DNA from: Clostridiales bacterium
GTDB taxonomy: Bacteria; Bacillota; Clostridia; Christensenellales; UBA3700
Direction: 5' to 3'
NCBI GenBank assembly: GCA_015055975.1
Contig: SVHF01000007.1
Span: 1 to 61,240, forward strand
DNA: 61,240 bases
In this document: piece after piece, positions 61,183-61,240 of the stretch
Numbering within the stretch: the stretch's first letter is position 1
How the letters are laid out: each line of letters opens with the position of its first letter
Program-made: the position numbers and the translations under genes
Notes under the pieces: model-generated
What the model was told of the DNA's origin: nothing
The model's database searches: none
The model's input: the letters and a program-made list of their open reading frames with translations, nothing else

Positions 61183-61218
61183 AGTCCGCAAAAGCGAATA
61201 AATAAGCGAAAGCGGACT
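61183..61218 (+). terminator. hairpin after the Wzy-like gene
   Basis: AGTCCGC pairs with GCGGACT across a 22-nt loop, followed by AATTTCAT. The T-run is weak. It may end the polysaccharide operon at the edge of the window. Confidence 0.5.
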
Positions 61219-61240
61219 AATTTCATACTAAAGAGCAAAT

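Noticed and set aside
1-61240. tRNA, rRNA, tmRNA, CRISPR array, prophage or integrase genes
   Set aside because: I scanned for these by eye and saw no cloverleaf with CCA end, no rRNA-like block, no short regular direct repeats and no integrase or transposase motifs. A covariance-model scan would be decisive.

Overview
The window looks like a chromosomal segment of a low-GC Gram-positive bacterium, most likely an uncultured gut member of the Bacillota (Clostridia or Bacilli). Reasons: strongly AT-rich codon use, AGGAGG-type ribosome sites, TTGACA/TATAAT promoters, surface proteins built from InlB-type repeats, a CotH lipoprotein, a TatD-linked radical SAM protein, a DegV protein and AbiE/HipBA modules. 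No rRNA, tRNA, CRISPR array, insertion sequence or prophage was seen.

Region 1 (1-11.8 kb): on the minus strand, a SIS-domain sugar-phosphate protein and a Wzz-like membrane protein. On the plus strand, a glycolytic block pgk-tpiA-gpmI. Then an AbiE toxin-antitoxin cassette bracketed by two matched inverted repeats, a minus-strand pair (ApgM-type phosphoglycerate mutase and a membrane-anchored surface protein), and an orphan HigA-like regulator.

Region 2 (11.9-32.2 kb): a DUF3990-like toxin with an HTH antitoxin and twin operators; a glycoside hydrolase / glycerol kinase / GPH transporter operon that may use glycosyl-glycerols; a Fic protein; a TetR-DegV divergent pair; a protein resembling the antitoxin just mentioned but without its HTH; an ABC exporter; a short AlaRS; HipBA; and metG-tatD-radical SAM.

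Region 3 (32.3-43.9 kb): accessory DNA. It holds a small XRE module, a 1456-residue InlB-repeat surface protein, and two consecutive promoter-equipped gene sets (37.7-41.0 and 41.5-43.8 kb) of mostly unrecognised genes. These include a RecA/DnaB-like P-loop ATPase, two proteins with uracil-DNA-glycosylase-like motifs and a small membrane protein. This is the best candidate for an undescribed, possibly defensive, system.

Region 4 (43.9-61.2 kb): rsmA, a DEDDh exonuclease, a CotH lipoprotein and mtnN, then an extracellular polysaccharide cluster. The cluster has an O-antigen-ligase-like protein, a Wzz-type copolymerase, an unusual GlmU-acetyltransferase/GlmM fusion, RmlB, a sugar aminotransferase, an initiating sugar transferase, an acyltransferase-like protein, three glycosyltransferases and a Wzy-like polymerase. 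Two genes (Fic and the ligase-like gene) have strong promoters placed so that their mRNAs should be leaderless.

All functional calls rest on reading motifs by eye; no database search was run.
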